From Micromonospora sp. MA102 (lineage in GTDB: Bacteria > Actinomycetota > Actinomycetes > Mycobacteriales > Micromonosporaceae): 64,000 nucleotides of DNA. Below, piece by piece: positions 44,091 to 54,620 of this stretch. A model generated the notes under the pieces. That model did not search any database. It was not told where the DNA came from and saw only the letters and a program-made list of their open reading frames with translations. The stretch lies in contig NZ_JAMWEG010000003.1 in the NCBI RefSeq assembly GCF_025460765.1, forward strand, positions 558,001 to 622,000, written 5' to 3'. The position numbers were made by a program, and so were the translations under genes. How positions within the stretch are numbered: the stretch's first letter is position 1; each line of letters opens with the position of its first letter.

Positions 44091-45191
44091 TCAGCTGATG
44101 CCGGCGTCGGTGCAGAGCTTGGCGAAGGTGCCGGTGCAGAGCTCGTCCTTGGTGACGTAGCCGTCCGCCACGACGTCCTTCACGTTGTCCTTGTAGATCG
44201 CCTTGGGCTCCAGCAGCACGGACGGGACGTCCCGTCCGCCCTCCGGGTCCTTGACCGTCTGGCCGGTGTCCTTCTTCTGGCCCTTGGCCAGCCCGATGGC
44301 CAGCTCGGCGGCGGCGTCCGCCTCCTTCTTGACCGCCTTGTAGACCGTCATGCACTGGTCGCCCACGAGGATGTTCTGCAGGCCCTCCTTGGTGGCGTCC
44401 TGACCGGTCACCGGGACCTTGCCGTTGAGCTTGTTCTTCTTCAGCACCGAGATGGCCGCGTTGCCGAGGCCGTCGTTGGCGGCCAGCACCCCGTCGATCT
44501 TGCCGCGGGCCTTGGTGAACTGCTGCTCGAAGATCGTCGCGGCCTGCGCGTTGTCCCAGGCGGGCACGGAGTCATCGGCGACCTTGGTGTATTCCTTCGA
44601 GTCGAACTTCGGCTTGAGCACCGAGTCGTACCCGTTCTTGAACAGGGTCGCGTTGTTGTCGGTCGGCGAGCCGTTGAGGTAGGCGATCGACGGGTTCTTG
44701 ACGCCCTTGTCGGTCAGGCACTTGCTCAGGCCCTCGCCCTGGAGCTTGCCGACCGCCTCGTTGTCGAAGCTGACGTAGTACTGGGCCGAGCCGCCCAGGG
44801 TCAGCCGGTCGTAGTCGATGGTGGCGACGCCCTGCGACTTGGCCTTGTCGAGCACGGCCTTGCCGGTGCCGGAGTCCAGGTTGACGATCATCAGCACGTT
44901 GACGCCGTTGGTGATCATCTGGTCGGCGATGGTCTGGAAGGCGTTCTTGTCGTTCTGGGCGTTCTGGATGTCCGACTCGACACCGGCCGCGTCGAACGCT
45001 TCCTTGAGGTACTTGCGGTCGGCGCCCTCCCAGCGGGCGGAGGACTTGCTGTCGGGGAGGATCACGCCGATCTTCGGCTTCTTGTCGGTCGAGCCGCCGG
45101 CCTGGTCGGAACCGCCGTTGTCACCGCAGGCGGCCATGCTGCCGGTCGCGAGAAGACCGACGGCCGCGAAGGTGAGGAAGCCCTTGCGCAT
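44091..45191 (-). CDS. sugar ABC transporter substrate-binding lipoprotein, XylF-like
   Basis: A 366-aa periplasmic-binding-type lipoprotein. The signal peptide ends in a lipobox SMAAC near residue 21. The type I binding fold shows KIGVILPDSKSSARWEGADR, NGVNVLMIVNLDSGTGKAVL, IDYDRLTLGGSAQYYVSFDNEAVG and VLAANDGLGNAAIS. The YDRL/SFDNE pattern fits the xylose branch (XylF). ATG at 45191 has 9 bases to AAGGA; ATG at 45197 is also possible but leaves only 3. It is the first gene of the importer operon and captures sugar outside the membrane. Confidence 0.92.
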   Translation of the reverse strand: MRKGFLTFAAVGLLATGSMAACGDNGGSDQAGGSTDKKPKIGVILPDSKSSARWEGADRKYLKEAFDAAGVESDIQNAQNDKNAFQTIADQMITNGVNVLMIVNLDSGTGKAVLDKAKSQGVATIDYDRLTLGGSAQYYVSFDNEAVGKLQGEGLSKCLTDKGVKNPSIAYLNGSPTDNNATLFKNGYDSVLKPKFDSKEYTKVADDSVPAWDNAQAATIFEQQFTKARGKIDGVLAANDGLGNAAISVLKKNKLNGKVPVTGQDATKEGLQNILVGDQCMTVYKAVKKEADAAAELAIGLAKGQKKDTGQTVKDPEGGRDVPSVLLEPKAIYKDNVKDVVADGYVTKDELCTGTFAKLCTDAGIS

Positions 45192-45296
45192 ATGCATGGG
45201 TCCTTTCGGGGGTTGGGGGAGTTGTGTCGGTGTTTTGTTGTGCCCGGCAACGTATTCCTCCCCTGAGGAGGCGCGCAAGGGAGCCGAGGTCAGAAG

Positions 45297-45391
45297 TTTG
45301 TTGGCGGCAGTAACAATTCAGCAACGCCAGTGACACCCCGCCGTCACCCGCCGAGAGCGCTCCCTCGGGGTGGCGTGCGGAAACGCTCCCA
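45297..45391 (-). promoter_or_regulatory. candidate operators upstream of the sugar ABC operon
   Basis: The 209-base gap before the binding protein gene holds TTGTT-N9-AACAA (45298-45316), an AT-rich inverted repeat suited to a ROK or LacI protein. It also holds two LacI-family-like sites, GAGAGCGCTCCCTC (45353-45366) and GGAAACGCTCCCA (45379-45391), both close to the TGGGAGCGCTCCCA motif known for CebR. Which regulator binds is not known. Confidence 0.45.
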
Positions 45392-45400
45392 GGACGGCGC

Positions 45401-45880
45401 TCAGCGGGCGGCGATCGGCGCCGTGACGGCGCCGGTCAGCGCGACCAGGTCGGCCGGGGCGAGCTGGAGCTGCAGGCCGCGGCGCCCCGCCGAGACGTAG
45501 ACCGTCGGATGCTCCAGCGCCGAGGCGTCGACGACAGTGGGCAGCCGCTTGCGCTGGCCGAGCGGGCTGATCCCGCCGCGGACGTATCCGGTGGCGCGCT
45601 CGGCCACCGTCCGGTCCGCCATGGCCGCCCGCTTCCCGCCGGCCGCGGCGGCGAGGGCCTTGAGGTCCAGCTCGCCGGTGACCGGCACGACCGCCACGGT
45701 CAGCCTGCCGTCGACCTCGGTGACCAGCGACTTGAACACCCGGGCCGGGGGCACCCCGAGGGCCGCCGCGACCAGGGCGCCGTAGTTCGGCGCGTCCGGC
45801 GAGACGTCGTACGGGTGGGCGCTGTGTGCGATCTTCCGCCTGGTCAGCAGTGCCGTCGCCGGAGTGCCCTGTCCCGCCAT
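45401..45880 (-). CDS. ybaK: YbaK/EbsC-type aminoacyl-tRNA deacylase
   Basis: A 159-aa protein of the YbaK family, which hydrolyses Cys-tRNA(Pro). It has ALLTRRKIAHSAHPYDVSPDAPNYG, the catalytic-lysine region ARVFKSLVTEVDGRLTVAVVPV, and GYVRGGISPLGQRKRLPTVVD. Length is typical. ATG at 45880 has TAGCTT 7 bases upstream (45888-45893) and no ribosome site, so a leaderless mRNA is likely. Confidence 0.92.
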   Translation of the reverse strand: MAGQGTPATALLTRRKIAHSAHPYDVSPDAPNYGALVAAALGVPPARVFKSLVTEVDGRLTVAVVPVTGELDLKALAAAAGGKRAAMADRTVAERATGYVRGGISPLGQRKRLPTVVDASALEHPTVYVSAGRRGLQLQLAPADLVALTGAVTAPIAAR

Positions 45881-45887
45881 GAGCGAC

Positions 45888-45893
45888 AAGCTA
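45888..45893 (-). promoter_or_regulatory. -10 element of ybaK
   Basis: TAGCTT on the minus strand, 7 bases before the ATG; probable leaderless promoter. Confidence 0.4.
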
Positions 45894-45986
45894 ACCCGGC
45901 TCCCGCCCGGTGGGCGAGCCGGAATCACCGGCCGGGAGGAGGGCGACCGGTTGCTCCGGCCGTGCGCCGCGCCGCAGGGGCGCTCG

Positions 45987-46805
45987 TCAGGCCGACGCGG
46001 CCGACCGCCCGCTGCGGTCGCCGGGCCTCGTGTCGTGCCCGGGTCGGCGGGTCAGCACCCGGGGGCCGGCCTCGGTGATCGCGACGGTGTGCTCGGAGTG
46101 GGCCGTGCGCGAGCCGTCGGCGGACCGGATCGTCCAGCCGTCCCCGTCGAACCTGATCTTGTCGGTGCCCCGGCAGAACCACGGCTCGATCGCGATGGTC
46201 AGGCCGGGCCTGAGCCGCATGCCCCGGCCCGGGCGGCCGCTGTTGGGCACGTGCGGGGCCTCGTGCATGGTGCGGCCGATGCCGTGCCCGCCGAACTCGT
46301 TGTTCACCCGGTAGCCGTAGCGGCGGGCCACCTCGCCGATGGCGGCGGAGACGTCGCCGAGCTGACTGCCCACCCGCGCGGCGTCGATCCCGGCCTCCAG
46401 CGCGACCTCGGTGGCCTCGATCAGCTTCAGGTCCTCCGGTGCGGGGGTGCCGACGACGACGGACAGTGCGGAGTCGGCGACCCAGCCGTCGATCCCGACC
46501 GCCATGTCGATGCTCAGCAGGTCACCGTCGCGCAGGACGTAGGGGTGCGGCAGGCCGTGCAGCACGGCGTCGTTGACCGAGAGGCACAGGACGTTGCGGA
46601 ACGGGCCGCGGCCGAACGACGGTGTGTAGTCCCAGTAGCAGGACTCCGCGCCACGTTCCCTGATCCGGCGGCGGGCGTGGTGTTCGAGGTCCATCAGGTT
46701 GACCCCGACGGCGGCGGCCGCACGCAACTCCGCCAGCAGCTCGCCGACGAACTGGCCGGTCTCGGCCATCCGGTCGATCTCCTCGGCCGACTTCAGTTCG
46801 ATCAC
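45987..46805 (-). CDS. map: methionine aminopeptidase, type I
   Basis: A 272-aa metallopeptidase of the pita-bread fold removing initiator methionine. It has HHARRRIRERGAESCYWDY, the metal-ligand segments GDLLSIDMAVGIDGWVADSA, NEFGGHGIGRTMHEAPHVPN and LTIAIEPWF, and the last Glu in HSEHTVAI. GTG at 46805 follows GGGAAGGG. The C-terminal tail is basic and disordered. It is divergent from a small XRE regulator across a palindromic promoter. Actinobacteria usually have more than one map, so this may be a conditional copy. Confidence 0.92.
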   Translation of the reverse strand: MIELKSAEEIDRMAETGQFVGELLAELRAAAAVGVNLMDLEHHARRRIRERGAESCYWDYTPSFGRGPFRNVLCLSVNDAVLHGLPHPYVLRDGDLLSIDMAVGIDGWVADSALSVVVGTPAPEDLKLIEATEVALEAGIDAARVGSQLGDVSAAIGEVARRYGYRVNNEFGGHGIGRTMHEAPHVPNSGRPGRGMRLRPGLTIAIEPWFCRGTDKIRFDGDGWTIRSADGSRTAHSEHTVAITEAGPRVLTRRPGHDTRPGDRSGRSAASA

Positions 46806-46827
46806 GATCAACCCTTCCCTCCGGTGC

Positions 46828-46841
46828 GGTATATTTATACC
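46828..46841. promoter_or_regulatory. AT-rich palindrome between map and the XRE regulator
   Basis: GGTATA-TT-TATACC, an exact 6-bp inverted repeat, lies 22 bases before the map start, where a -10 (TATAAA on the minus strand) would be. It is the most AT-rich spot in the gap and a natural operator for the XRE protein encoded divergently. The regulator's own -10 is TATCCT at 46893-46898. Binding is inferred. Confidence 0.55.
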
Positions 46842-46904
46842 AGGCCGGCCGGGGCGCCCGCCGGGTCGGCTTCGCCGATCCGCGAAGGCGGATATCCTGC
46901 TGAC

Positions 46905-47171
46905 ATGGTTCGCCCACCGCTCACGCCGGAACAGATCGCCGCGGGGCAACGTCTCGGGGCGGCGCTCCGGGTCGCGCGAGGTGGCCGCAGCCTCGTCGAG
47001 GTGGCCCTGGCTGCCGGCATCTCGCCGGAGACGCTGCGCAAGATCGAGGTGGGTCGCCTTCCGGCACCCGCGTTCGGCACCGTGGTCTGCCTCAGCGAGG
47101 TCCTCGACATCGCGCTCAGCGACCTGGCCGAGGTGTGGCTGGCCGACCTGCGCGTCCGCGAAGCGTCCTGA
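46905..47171 (+). CDS. small XRE-type helix-turn-helix regulator
   Basis: An 88-aa protein that is almost entirely a Cro/C1-type HTH domain. It comprises QIAAGQRLGAALRVARGGRSLVEVALAAGISPETLRKIEVGRLPAP plus a C-terminal helix (LDIALSDLAEVWLADL). ATG at 46905 has TATCCT 6 bases upstream, suggesting a leaderless mRNA. It is divergent from map. Autoregulation and control of map are suggested by the shared palindrome, not shown. Confidence 0.82.
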   Translation: MVRPPLTPEQIAAGQRLGAALRVARGGRSLVEVALAAGISPETLRKIEVGRLPAPAFGTVVCLSEVLDIALSDLAEVWLADLRVREAS

Positions 47172-47189
47172 CCCCGCAGCGAGTTCCGC

Positions 47190-48389
47190 TCAGCCGAGCG
47201 CCGGGCGGCAGAGCAGCACGGTCGGCGCGCCGGCCACCCGGGTCAGCACCAGGCTCGCCGCCGCGTCGCCGGCCAGCTTCAGATCCCGGCGCAGCTTCTC
47301 CGGCTCCAGCGCGGAGCCGCGCTTGAGGATCTCCACCCGGCCGACCCGGCGCTCCCGGAGCAGGGCGCGCAGCCGCTTCAGCGAGAACGGCAGGACGTCG
47401 GTGACCTCCAGGCAGCGGGCGAACGGCGTCGGCCGGGCCTCGTCGCCGTACAGGTAGGCGATGCTCGGGTCGGCCAGCGTCGCGTCGAGGTCGCCGGCCA
47501 GCTCGGCGACCAGGTGCGCGCGCACCACCGCCGGGTCCGGGTCGTAGAGGAAGCGGCGGGGCCTGTCCACCGGCGCCTCGGCGTCGCCGCTGCCGGTGAG
47601 CTGGTGGGCGTCGAGGTGTCCCGGCCTCTCCCGGAGCACGGTGGCGCGGCGGGGCACCCCGGCCAGCGCGCCGCACCAGAGCGCCGCCTCGACCAGGTCG
47701 CCGTCGACGCTCACCCATTCCGCCTCGGCGCCCGCCGGGATCAGCGCGTGGTCCAACCCCGGGGCCACCTTCACCACCGTGCGCGGGACCCGCTCGGCCA
47801 GGCCCGTGACGAAGTCCCAGGGCGGCGAGTAGGCGTTCGGGTCGAAGATCCGCCGGCCGGTGCCGGCCTTCCGGCGGGCCGGGTCGCAGAAGACCCCGTC
47901 GACCCGGCTCACGTCGAACGCGGTGGCGTCCCCACACTCCACGGTGAACCGGTCGGCCAGCCCGGCCGCCTCGGCGTTCGCGGCGGCCATCGCGGCGGTC
48001 ACCGGGTCGGCCTCCACGCCGTACACTCGGATGCCGGCGCGGGCCGCGGCGAGTGCGTCCGCGCCGAGGCCGCACCCCAGGTCGGCAAGCGTGGCCACGC
48101 CCGCGGTGCGCAGGCGTTCCGCCCGGCGCCGCGCCACGACACCCCGGGTGGCCTGCTCCAGGCCCGCGCGGGTGAGGAACATGCCGCGTGCCGCCGGGCC
48201 GAACTTGCCCACCGCGCGCCGGCGCAGCTCGGCCTGGGTCAGCGCCGCCGCCGCGAGCCCGGCCGGCACCCCGGCGGTGCGGAGCGCCGCCGCCGCCGTC
48301 AGCGGGTCGCCGCCGGCCACCCGCGCCGCCGCGTCGAGCGCGGCCGACCCCTCGGGGGTACGCAGGGCGGCGAACTGTTCCAGGTCCAC
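47190..48389 (-). CDS. class I SAM-dependent methyltransferase with THUMP-like domain
   Basis: A 399-aa protein. An N-terminal helical part spans about 1-90. A Rossmann methyltransferase core spans about 95-250 ([45 protein letters not shown] with a DPxR catalytic-type motif). A C-terminal THUMP-like region follows ([41 protein letters not shown]). It is probably an RNA-modifying enzyme; the target is unknown. GTG at 48389 gives the common family start. It is convergent with the XRE gene and divergent from groES. Confidence 0.87.
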   Translation of the reverse strand: MDLEQFAALRTPEGSAALDAAARVAGGDPLTAAAALRTAGVPAGLAAAALTQAELRRRAVGKFGPAARGMFLTRAGLEQATRGVVARRRAERLRTAGVATLADLGCGLGADALAAARAGIRVYGVEADPVTAAMAAANAEAAGLADRFTVECGDATAFDVSRVDGVFCDPARRKAGTGRRIFDPNAYSPPWDFVTGLAERVPRTVVKVAPGLDHALIPAGAEAEWVSVDGDLVEAALWCGALAGVPRRATVLRERPGHLDAHQLTGSGDAEAPVDRPRRFLYDPDPAVVRAHLVAELAGDLDATLADPSIAYLYGDEARPTPFARCLEVTDVLPFSLKRLRALLRERRVGRVEILKRGSALEPEKLRRDLKLAGDAAASLVLTRVAGAPTVLLCRPALG

Positions 48390-48493
48390 CCGGGCATTCT
48401 CCCGGCCAGGTCCGGACGGCCGACCCGGACCCCTGGCGCGCCCCGTCGTCGGCCCCGGTTCGCCCGGGGGCCGGCGACACGAGGCGCGGCTCG

Positions 48494-48520
48494 TTGGCAC
48501 TCTCCTTGACGGAGTGCTAG
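48494..48520. promoter_or_regulatory. CIRCE element 1 of groESL
   Basis: TTGGCACTC-N9-GAGTGCTAG, matching the HrcA operator consensus TTAGCACTC-N9-GAGTGCTAA with one change per arm. It overlaps the -35 TTGACG (48506-48511). Confidence 0.92.
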
Positions 48521-48534
48521 CCGAGGAATAACCT
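48506..48534 (+). promoter_or_regulatory. groESL promoter
   Basis: TTGACG (48506-48511), a 17-base spacer and TAACCT (48529-48534) form a strong vegetative promoter. The start would be near 48541, inside the second CIRCE, leaving a leader of about 165 bases. The rest of the 318-base gap 48390-48707 shows no gene. Confidence 0.8.
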
Positions 48535-48538
48535 GCGA

Positions 48539-48565
48539 TTAGCACTCTCACCCTGAGGGTGCCAA
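48539..48565. promoter_or_regulatory. CIRCE element 2 of groESL
   Basis: TTAGCACTC-N9-GGGTGCCAA: the left arm is a perfect CIRCE arm, the right arm has two or three changes. It covers the expected transcription start, so HrcA would block initiation and the repeat may also sit in the mRNA. Confidence 0.9.
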
Positions 48566-48707
48566 CGCCCGGGCCCTGGTGTCCGGGGGTTGAGCGCCAG
48601 GCGGACCGGCACCCGCGACGACGGCCCCGCCCGGTGGCATGTGGCAGATTGACGCTGGTCGGCGTGCCGACCGGCAACGACACCAAGTACCCCAGGAGGG
48701 TATGCCC

Positions 48708-50730
<2,023 letters not shown>

Positions 50731-50751
50731 TCCCGAGCCGTACGGCCTGAC

Positions 50752-50787
50752 GTCAGGGCACACCGCCACCCGGCGGTGTGCCCTGAC
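50752..50787 (+). terminator. terminator after groEL
   Basis: A perfect 16-bp stem GTCAGGGCACACCGCC / GGCGGTGTGCCCTGAC with loop ACCC, 21 bases after the groEL stop. It lacks a U-run but is very stable. Confidence 0.88.
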
Positions 50788-50854
50788 CCGTATCTGCTTA
50801 CGGAATGCTGACGAGGTTGGCGGTCGGCCGCTCCGACCGACGACACTGGTCGCC

Positions 50855-52516
50855 GTGAGCAACATGTCGCGCGGTCAGGCCGCGCTGGCCGGGGTCACCG
50901 CCGCGGCCGTCGCGATCGGCGTGGCCGAACCTGTGGCCGTCCTCACCGGCCCCCGGTCCGCCCCGATCATCGCGGTCGGCGGGCTGGTCGTCGACGTGGT
51001 GCCGGAGCCGCTCAAGCAGTTCGCCATCGCGGTCTTCGGCCGGTACGACAAGATCGCTCTTCTGGTCGGCACGGCGGTGCTGCTGGCCGCGATCGCGGCG
51101 CTGATCGGCGTACTGGCGGCCCGGCGGCTCCGGATCGGCCTGGCCGGCATCGCGGCGTTCGCCGCCCTCGGGGTGGCCGCCGCGCTGACCCGGGCCGGCG
51201 CGGACGCCTTCGACGCGCTGCCCTCCCTGGTCGGCGGACTGCTGGGGGCGGTGACGCTCTGGGCCTTCGTGGCAGGTCCGCTGGGAGCGGGCGCCGGGCC
51301 ACGGACGGCGCCGGCCACGCCGGAGCCAGGGCCGGCCGGAGCCACGCCGTCCACGTTCATGCCGTCCGCGCCCACCCCGCCGCCGGCCGTGGCCGCGCTC
51401 GCGCGGGACGAGACTCCGGCCGGGTGGGAACCGCTCGACGGCGGCGACCACGAGTCGCGCCGCCGGTTCCTGCGCGGCGTCGGACTGCTGGCCGGCACGG
51501 CGGCGGTCGCCGGGCTCGGCGGGCACTGGCTGGCCGGGCGGCGGGGCGTCTCGGCGGCCCGCGAGGCGGTGCGGCTGCCCGCCCCGGCGGCGCCCGCCCC
51601 GCCGGTGCCGGCCGGCGCCGAGCTGTCGGTGAGCCGGCTCGCCCCCTTCGTCACCCCGAACCGGGAGTTCTACCGGATCGACACCGCCCTGGTGGTGCCG
51701 CAGGTCGACCCGGCCACCTGGCGGCTGCGCATCCACGGCCGGGTGCGGAAACCGATCGAGCTGAGTTTCGACGACCTGCTCGCCCGCCCGATGGTCGAGC
51801 GCTTCGTCACCCTGGCCTGCGTCTCCAACGAGGTGGGCGGCGACCTCATCGGCAACGCCCGCTGGCTGGGCGTGCCGATCAAGGAGCTGCTGGACGAGGT
51901 CGAGCCGGAGGAGGGGGCGGACCAGGTGGTCGGCCGCTCGGTCGACGGCTGGACCTGCGGCACCCCCACGGCGGTCCTGCGGGACGGGCGGGACGCGCTG
52001 CTCGCGGTCGGGATGAACGGCGAGCCGTTGCCGGTCGAGCACGGCTTCCCGGTGCGGATGGTGGTGCCCGGCCTCTACGGGTACGTCTCGGCCTGCAAGT
52101 GGGTGACCGAGCTGGAGCTGACCAGCTTCGCGGACTTCGACGCGTACTGGGTGCCGCGTGGGTGGTCGGCGCAGGGGCCGATCAGGACGCAGTCCCGGAT
52201 CGACACGCCGCGCCCGCGCAACCGGCTCACCGCCGGCCCCGTCACGGTGGCCGGCGTGGCCTGGGCGCAGCACCGGGGCATCCGTACGGTCGAGGTACGC
52301 GTCGACGGCGGTCCCTGGCAGGAGGCGACCTTGGCCCCGACGGTCTCGGTGGACACCTGGGTGCAGTGGTCGTGGCGCTGGGACGCCACCCCGGGGGACC
52401 ACACCCTCCAGGTCCGCGCCACGGACTCCACCGGGGAGACGCAGCCCGAGCAGCGGCGCCCGGTCGCGCTCGACGGCGCCACCGGCTGGCACACCGTGAA
52501 GGTCACCGTCGGCTGA
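50855..52516 (+). CDS. membrane-anchored molybdopterin-dependent oxidoreductase (sulfite oxidase-type fold)
   Basis: A 553-aa protein. About four N-terminal TM helices lie in residues 8-145, followed by a Pro/Ala linker (150-185). An internal twin-arginine motif with a hydrophobic stretch follows (SRRRFLRGVGLLAGTAAVAGLGG, about 201-223), then an extracytoplasmic Mo-cofactor domain. This has VTLACVSNEVGG, with C322 the likely Mo ligand, and GWTCGTPTAVL. A C-terminal Ig-like dimerisation domain is also present (about 440-553). The layout suggests a last TM inserted by the Tat system so that the folded Mo domain is outside. The substrate is unknown. GTG at 50855. Confidence 0.88.
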   Translation: MSNMSRGQAALAGVTAAAVAIGVAEPVAVLTGPRSAPIIAVGGLVVDVVPEPLKQFAIAVFGRYDKIALLVGTAVLLAAIAALIGVLAARRLRIGLAGIAAFAALGVAAALTRAGADAFDALPSLVGGLLGAVTLWAFVAGPLGAGAGPRTAPATPEPGPAGATPSTFMPSAPTPPPAVAALARDETPAGWEPLDGGDHESRRRFLRGVGLLAGTAAVAGLGGHWLAGRRGVSAAREAVRLPAPAAPAPPVPAGAELSVSRLAPFVTPNREFYRIDTALVVPQVDPATWRLRIHGRVRKPIELSFDDLLARPMVERFVTLACVSNEVGGDLIGNARWLGVPIKELLDEVEPEEGADQVVGRSVDGWTCGTPTAVLRDGRDALLAVGMNGEPLPVEHGFPVRMVVPGLYGYVSACKWVTELELTSFADFDAYWVPRGWSAQGPIRTQSRIDTPRPRNRLTAGPVTVAGVAWAQHRGIRTVEVRVDGGPWQEATLAPTVSVDTWVQWSWRWDATPGDHTLQVRATDSTGETQPEQRRPVALDGATGWHTVKVTVG

Positions 52517-52574
52517 CCCGGACGCCATGCCGGCAATCCGGACATCATGGACTGATCCCCGCTAATCTCGTTCG

Positions 52575-53744
52575 GTGGAGTCGGGGCAGGGGCGCAGGCG
52601 CTCACTGATCCACGGCTATGGCGCGGCCCGGCGGGCGAGCTGGCTGGAACTCTTCTTCGACCTGGTCTTCGTGGTCGCGGTGTTCCGGCTCGGCCAGCTT
52701 CTGGTGAACGACCCGTCGGCGCGCGGAGTGCTGGTCTTCGCCGGTCTGCTCGGCGCGATCTGGTGGCTGTGGTTCAGCTACTCCTATTTCGCCGACCTCT
52801 TCGACGACGACCGCCCACCGAGCCGGCTGGTGCAGATGACCGCCATGCTGGGGGTGCTGGCGCTGTCCGCCTCCCTTCCCGGCGCGAGCGCCGCGGACGC
52901 GGACCGCTTCGCGGTCACCTACGGGCTGCTACTGGTGCTGCTCGCCGCCTCGTACGGCGTCGTGGGGTGGATCGACGTCGAGGCCCGGGACTTCTGCGGG
53001 TGGAACGCCGGCGGCTTCCTGGTGGCCGCCGCGCTCTGGTCCGGCTCGCTGCTGGCGCCCGCACCGGCTCGTTACGGGATCTGGGGCGTCGCGCTGGCCC
53101 TCAACGCCGCGATGTCCGGGCCTCTGGCGTACGCCCTCGCGAGCCGGGCGCCCACTCAGAAGTCACACATGCCGGAACGCTTCGGCCTGTTCACCATCGT
53201 CGTGCTCGGGGAGGCGGTCCTGGCGGTCGCGAACGGCATCGACGCCAGCGGCTGGCGACCGGTGTCGGTGGCGATCGGGGTCGCCGGGTTCGTCATCGCG
53301 TGCGGGGTGTGGTGGGTGTACTTCCTCGCCACCTACGACCGCGAGGCGGGCAACCGGGTGCTGCGCGCCGGACGGCAGGCGATCGTGCGCAGCTACCTCT
53401 ACGCCTACGGGCACCTCGTGGTCTACGCGGCCATCGTGACCGCGGGGGTCGCCGTCGAACTGGCCGCGGAGGCGGCGGCCGGTCACGGCCCCGGAGCGGT
53501 GGTGGCCGGTCGGCTGCTGGGCGGCAGTCAGGTCGCGATGATGGCCGGTTGCGTCGTCATCTACCGCGGTATCAGCCTGTCGGTCAGCCGTCCGGTGGGG
53601 CTGGTGCAGGGCGGGCTGGCCCTGGTGGCGCTGGTGGTCGCGCTGGCGGGGCTGCCGCCGCTGGTGGCGGTCCTCCTCGGCGCGGCGGCCTGGGTGGTGC
53701 TGGCGGTCGTCGAGCAGTGGTCCGCGTCGGGCCGGCGGCGGTGA
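52575..53744 (+). CDS. ltrA: low temperature requirement protein A family membrane protein
   Basis: A 389-aa integral membrane protein with about 10-12 TM helices. It has the LtrA hallmark WLELFFDLVFVVAVFRLGQLL near the N-terminus, WWLWFSYSYFADLFDDDRP, and ERFGLFTIVVLGEAVLAVANGI in the middle. The family name comes from Listeria; the biochemical role is unknown. GTG at 52575 has TAATCT 6 bases upstream (52563-52568), a probable leaderless promoter. Confidence 0.92.
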   Translation: MESGQGRRRSLIHGYGAARRASWLELFFDLVFVVAVFRLGQLLVNDPSARGVLVFAGLLGAIWWLWFSYSYFADLFDDDRPPSRLVQMTAMLGVLALSASLPGASAADADRFAVTYGLLLVLLAASYGVVGWIDVEARDFCGWNAGGFLVAAALWSGSLLAPAPARYGIWGVALALNAAMSGPLAYALASRAPTQKSHMPERFGLFTIVVLGEAVLAVANGIDASGWRPVSVAIGVAGFVIACGVWWVYFLATYDREAGNRVLRAGRQAIVRSYLYAYGHLVVYAAIVTAGVAVELAAEAAAGHGPGAVVAGRLLGGSQVAMMAGCVVIYRGISLSVSRPVGLVQGGLALVALVVALAGLPPLVAVLLGAAAWVVLAVVEQWSASGRRR

Positions 53745-53779
53745 CCGCCGGGTGGGGTGGTGCGCGTCGGGTGGACGGG

Positions 53780-53821
53780 CCGCGGCCCGCTCTCCCGCGA
53801 GTGCGGGGGAGCGGACCGCGG
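53780..53821. terminator. bidirectional hairpin between ltrA and the SDR gene
   Basis: Outer CCGCGG repeats enclose a GCTCTCCCGC / GCGGGGGAGC stem (one G-U pair) with loop GAGT. It lies between convergent genes. Confidence 0.6.
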
Positions 53822-53839
53822 CACGGCGACCGGACGGGC

Positions 53840-54586
53840 TCAGACGGCGATACGGCCACCGTCGACCGGCAGGACCGCGCCGTGCACGAAGCTGGCCCGG
53901 TCGCCGGCCAGGAAGGCGACCGCCTCGGCGATCTCCTCGGCCGAGCCGGGACGCCCGGCGGGGGACATGGTCGCCAGCTGGTCGAGGTCCTCGCCCATGC
54001 CGGCGGTGCCCTCGGTCCGGGTCGGGCCGGGGCTGACCGCGTTCACCCGGACCCCCTGCGGTCCGTACTCCGCCGCCCAGGACTTGGTGAGCAGCACGAG
54101 GGCGGCCTTGCTCGCCCCGTACAGGCTCATCCCCGCCATGCCGAACTCGGCGACCATGGTCGTCAGGTTGATGACGGCCCCGTGGCCCCGCTTCGCCATC
54201 TCCGGCGCCAGTTCGGCGACCAGGAAGTACGGCACCTTCACGTTCAGCGCGAACACCGCGTCGAAGGTCTGCTCGGTCGTCTGCTCGGTGGGCCCGAACG
54301 GGTAGATGCCCGCGTTGTTGACGAGGATGTCGACCTGACCGGCCAGCTCCCGGGCCCGGGCGGCGAGTTCCCGGGCCGACGCCTCGTCACGCAGGTCGAC
54401 CGCCACGAAGTCCGCCCGTCCGCCGCTCGCCCGGATTTCCCGGACCACCTGGTCGCCGCGCTCGGCGTCCCGACCGGAGATCACCACGTGCGCGCCGAGC
54501 CTGGCCAGCGCCCGGGCGGCCGCCCGGCCGATACCGCTGTTGCCGCCGGTCACCAGCGCCGACCTGCCCTGCAGTTCCGTGCTCAT
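53840..54586 (-). CDS. short-chain dehydrogenase/reductase
   Basis: A 248-aa classical SDR. The cofactor motif is VTGGNSGIGRAAARAL, followed by NAG motif LVNNAGIYPF, the active site Tyr/Lys in SLYGASKAAL, and VNAVSPGPTRTEG. It has GRDAERGD after the second strand, which favours NADP(H). The substrate is unknown. It is downstream of a LysR gene on the same strand. The gap between them contains an LTTR-like palindrome, so it may be the regulator's target. ATG at 54586 follows AGGAGT. Confidence 0.92.
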   Translation of the reverse strand: MSTELQGRSALVTGGNSGIGRAAARALARLGAHVVISGRDAERGDQVVREIRASGGRADFVAVDLRDEASARELAARARELAGQVDILVNNAGIYPFGPTEQTTEQTFDAVFALNVKVPYFLVAELAPEMAKRGHGAVINLTTMVAEFGMAGMSLYGASKAALVLLTKSWAAEYGPQGVRVNAVSPGPTRTEGTAGMGEDLDQLATMSPAGRPGSAEEIAEAVAFLAGDRASFVHGAVLPVDGGRIAV

Positions 54587-54620
54587 GCTTCACCCACTCC
54601 TGTTCCGCAACTCTGCGGCT

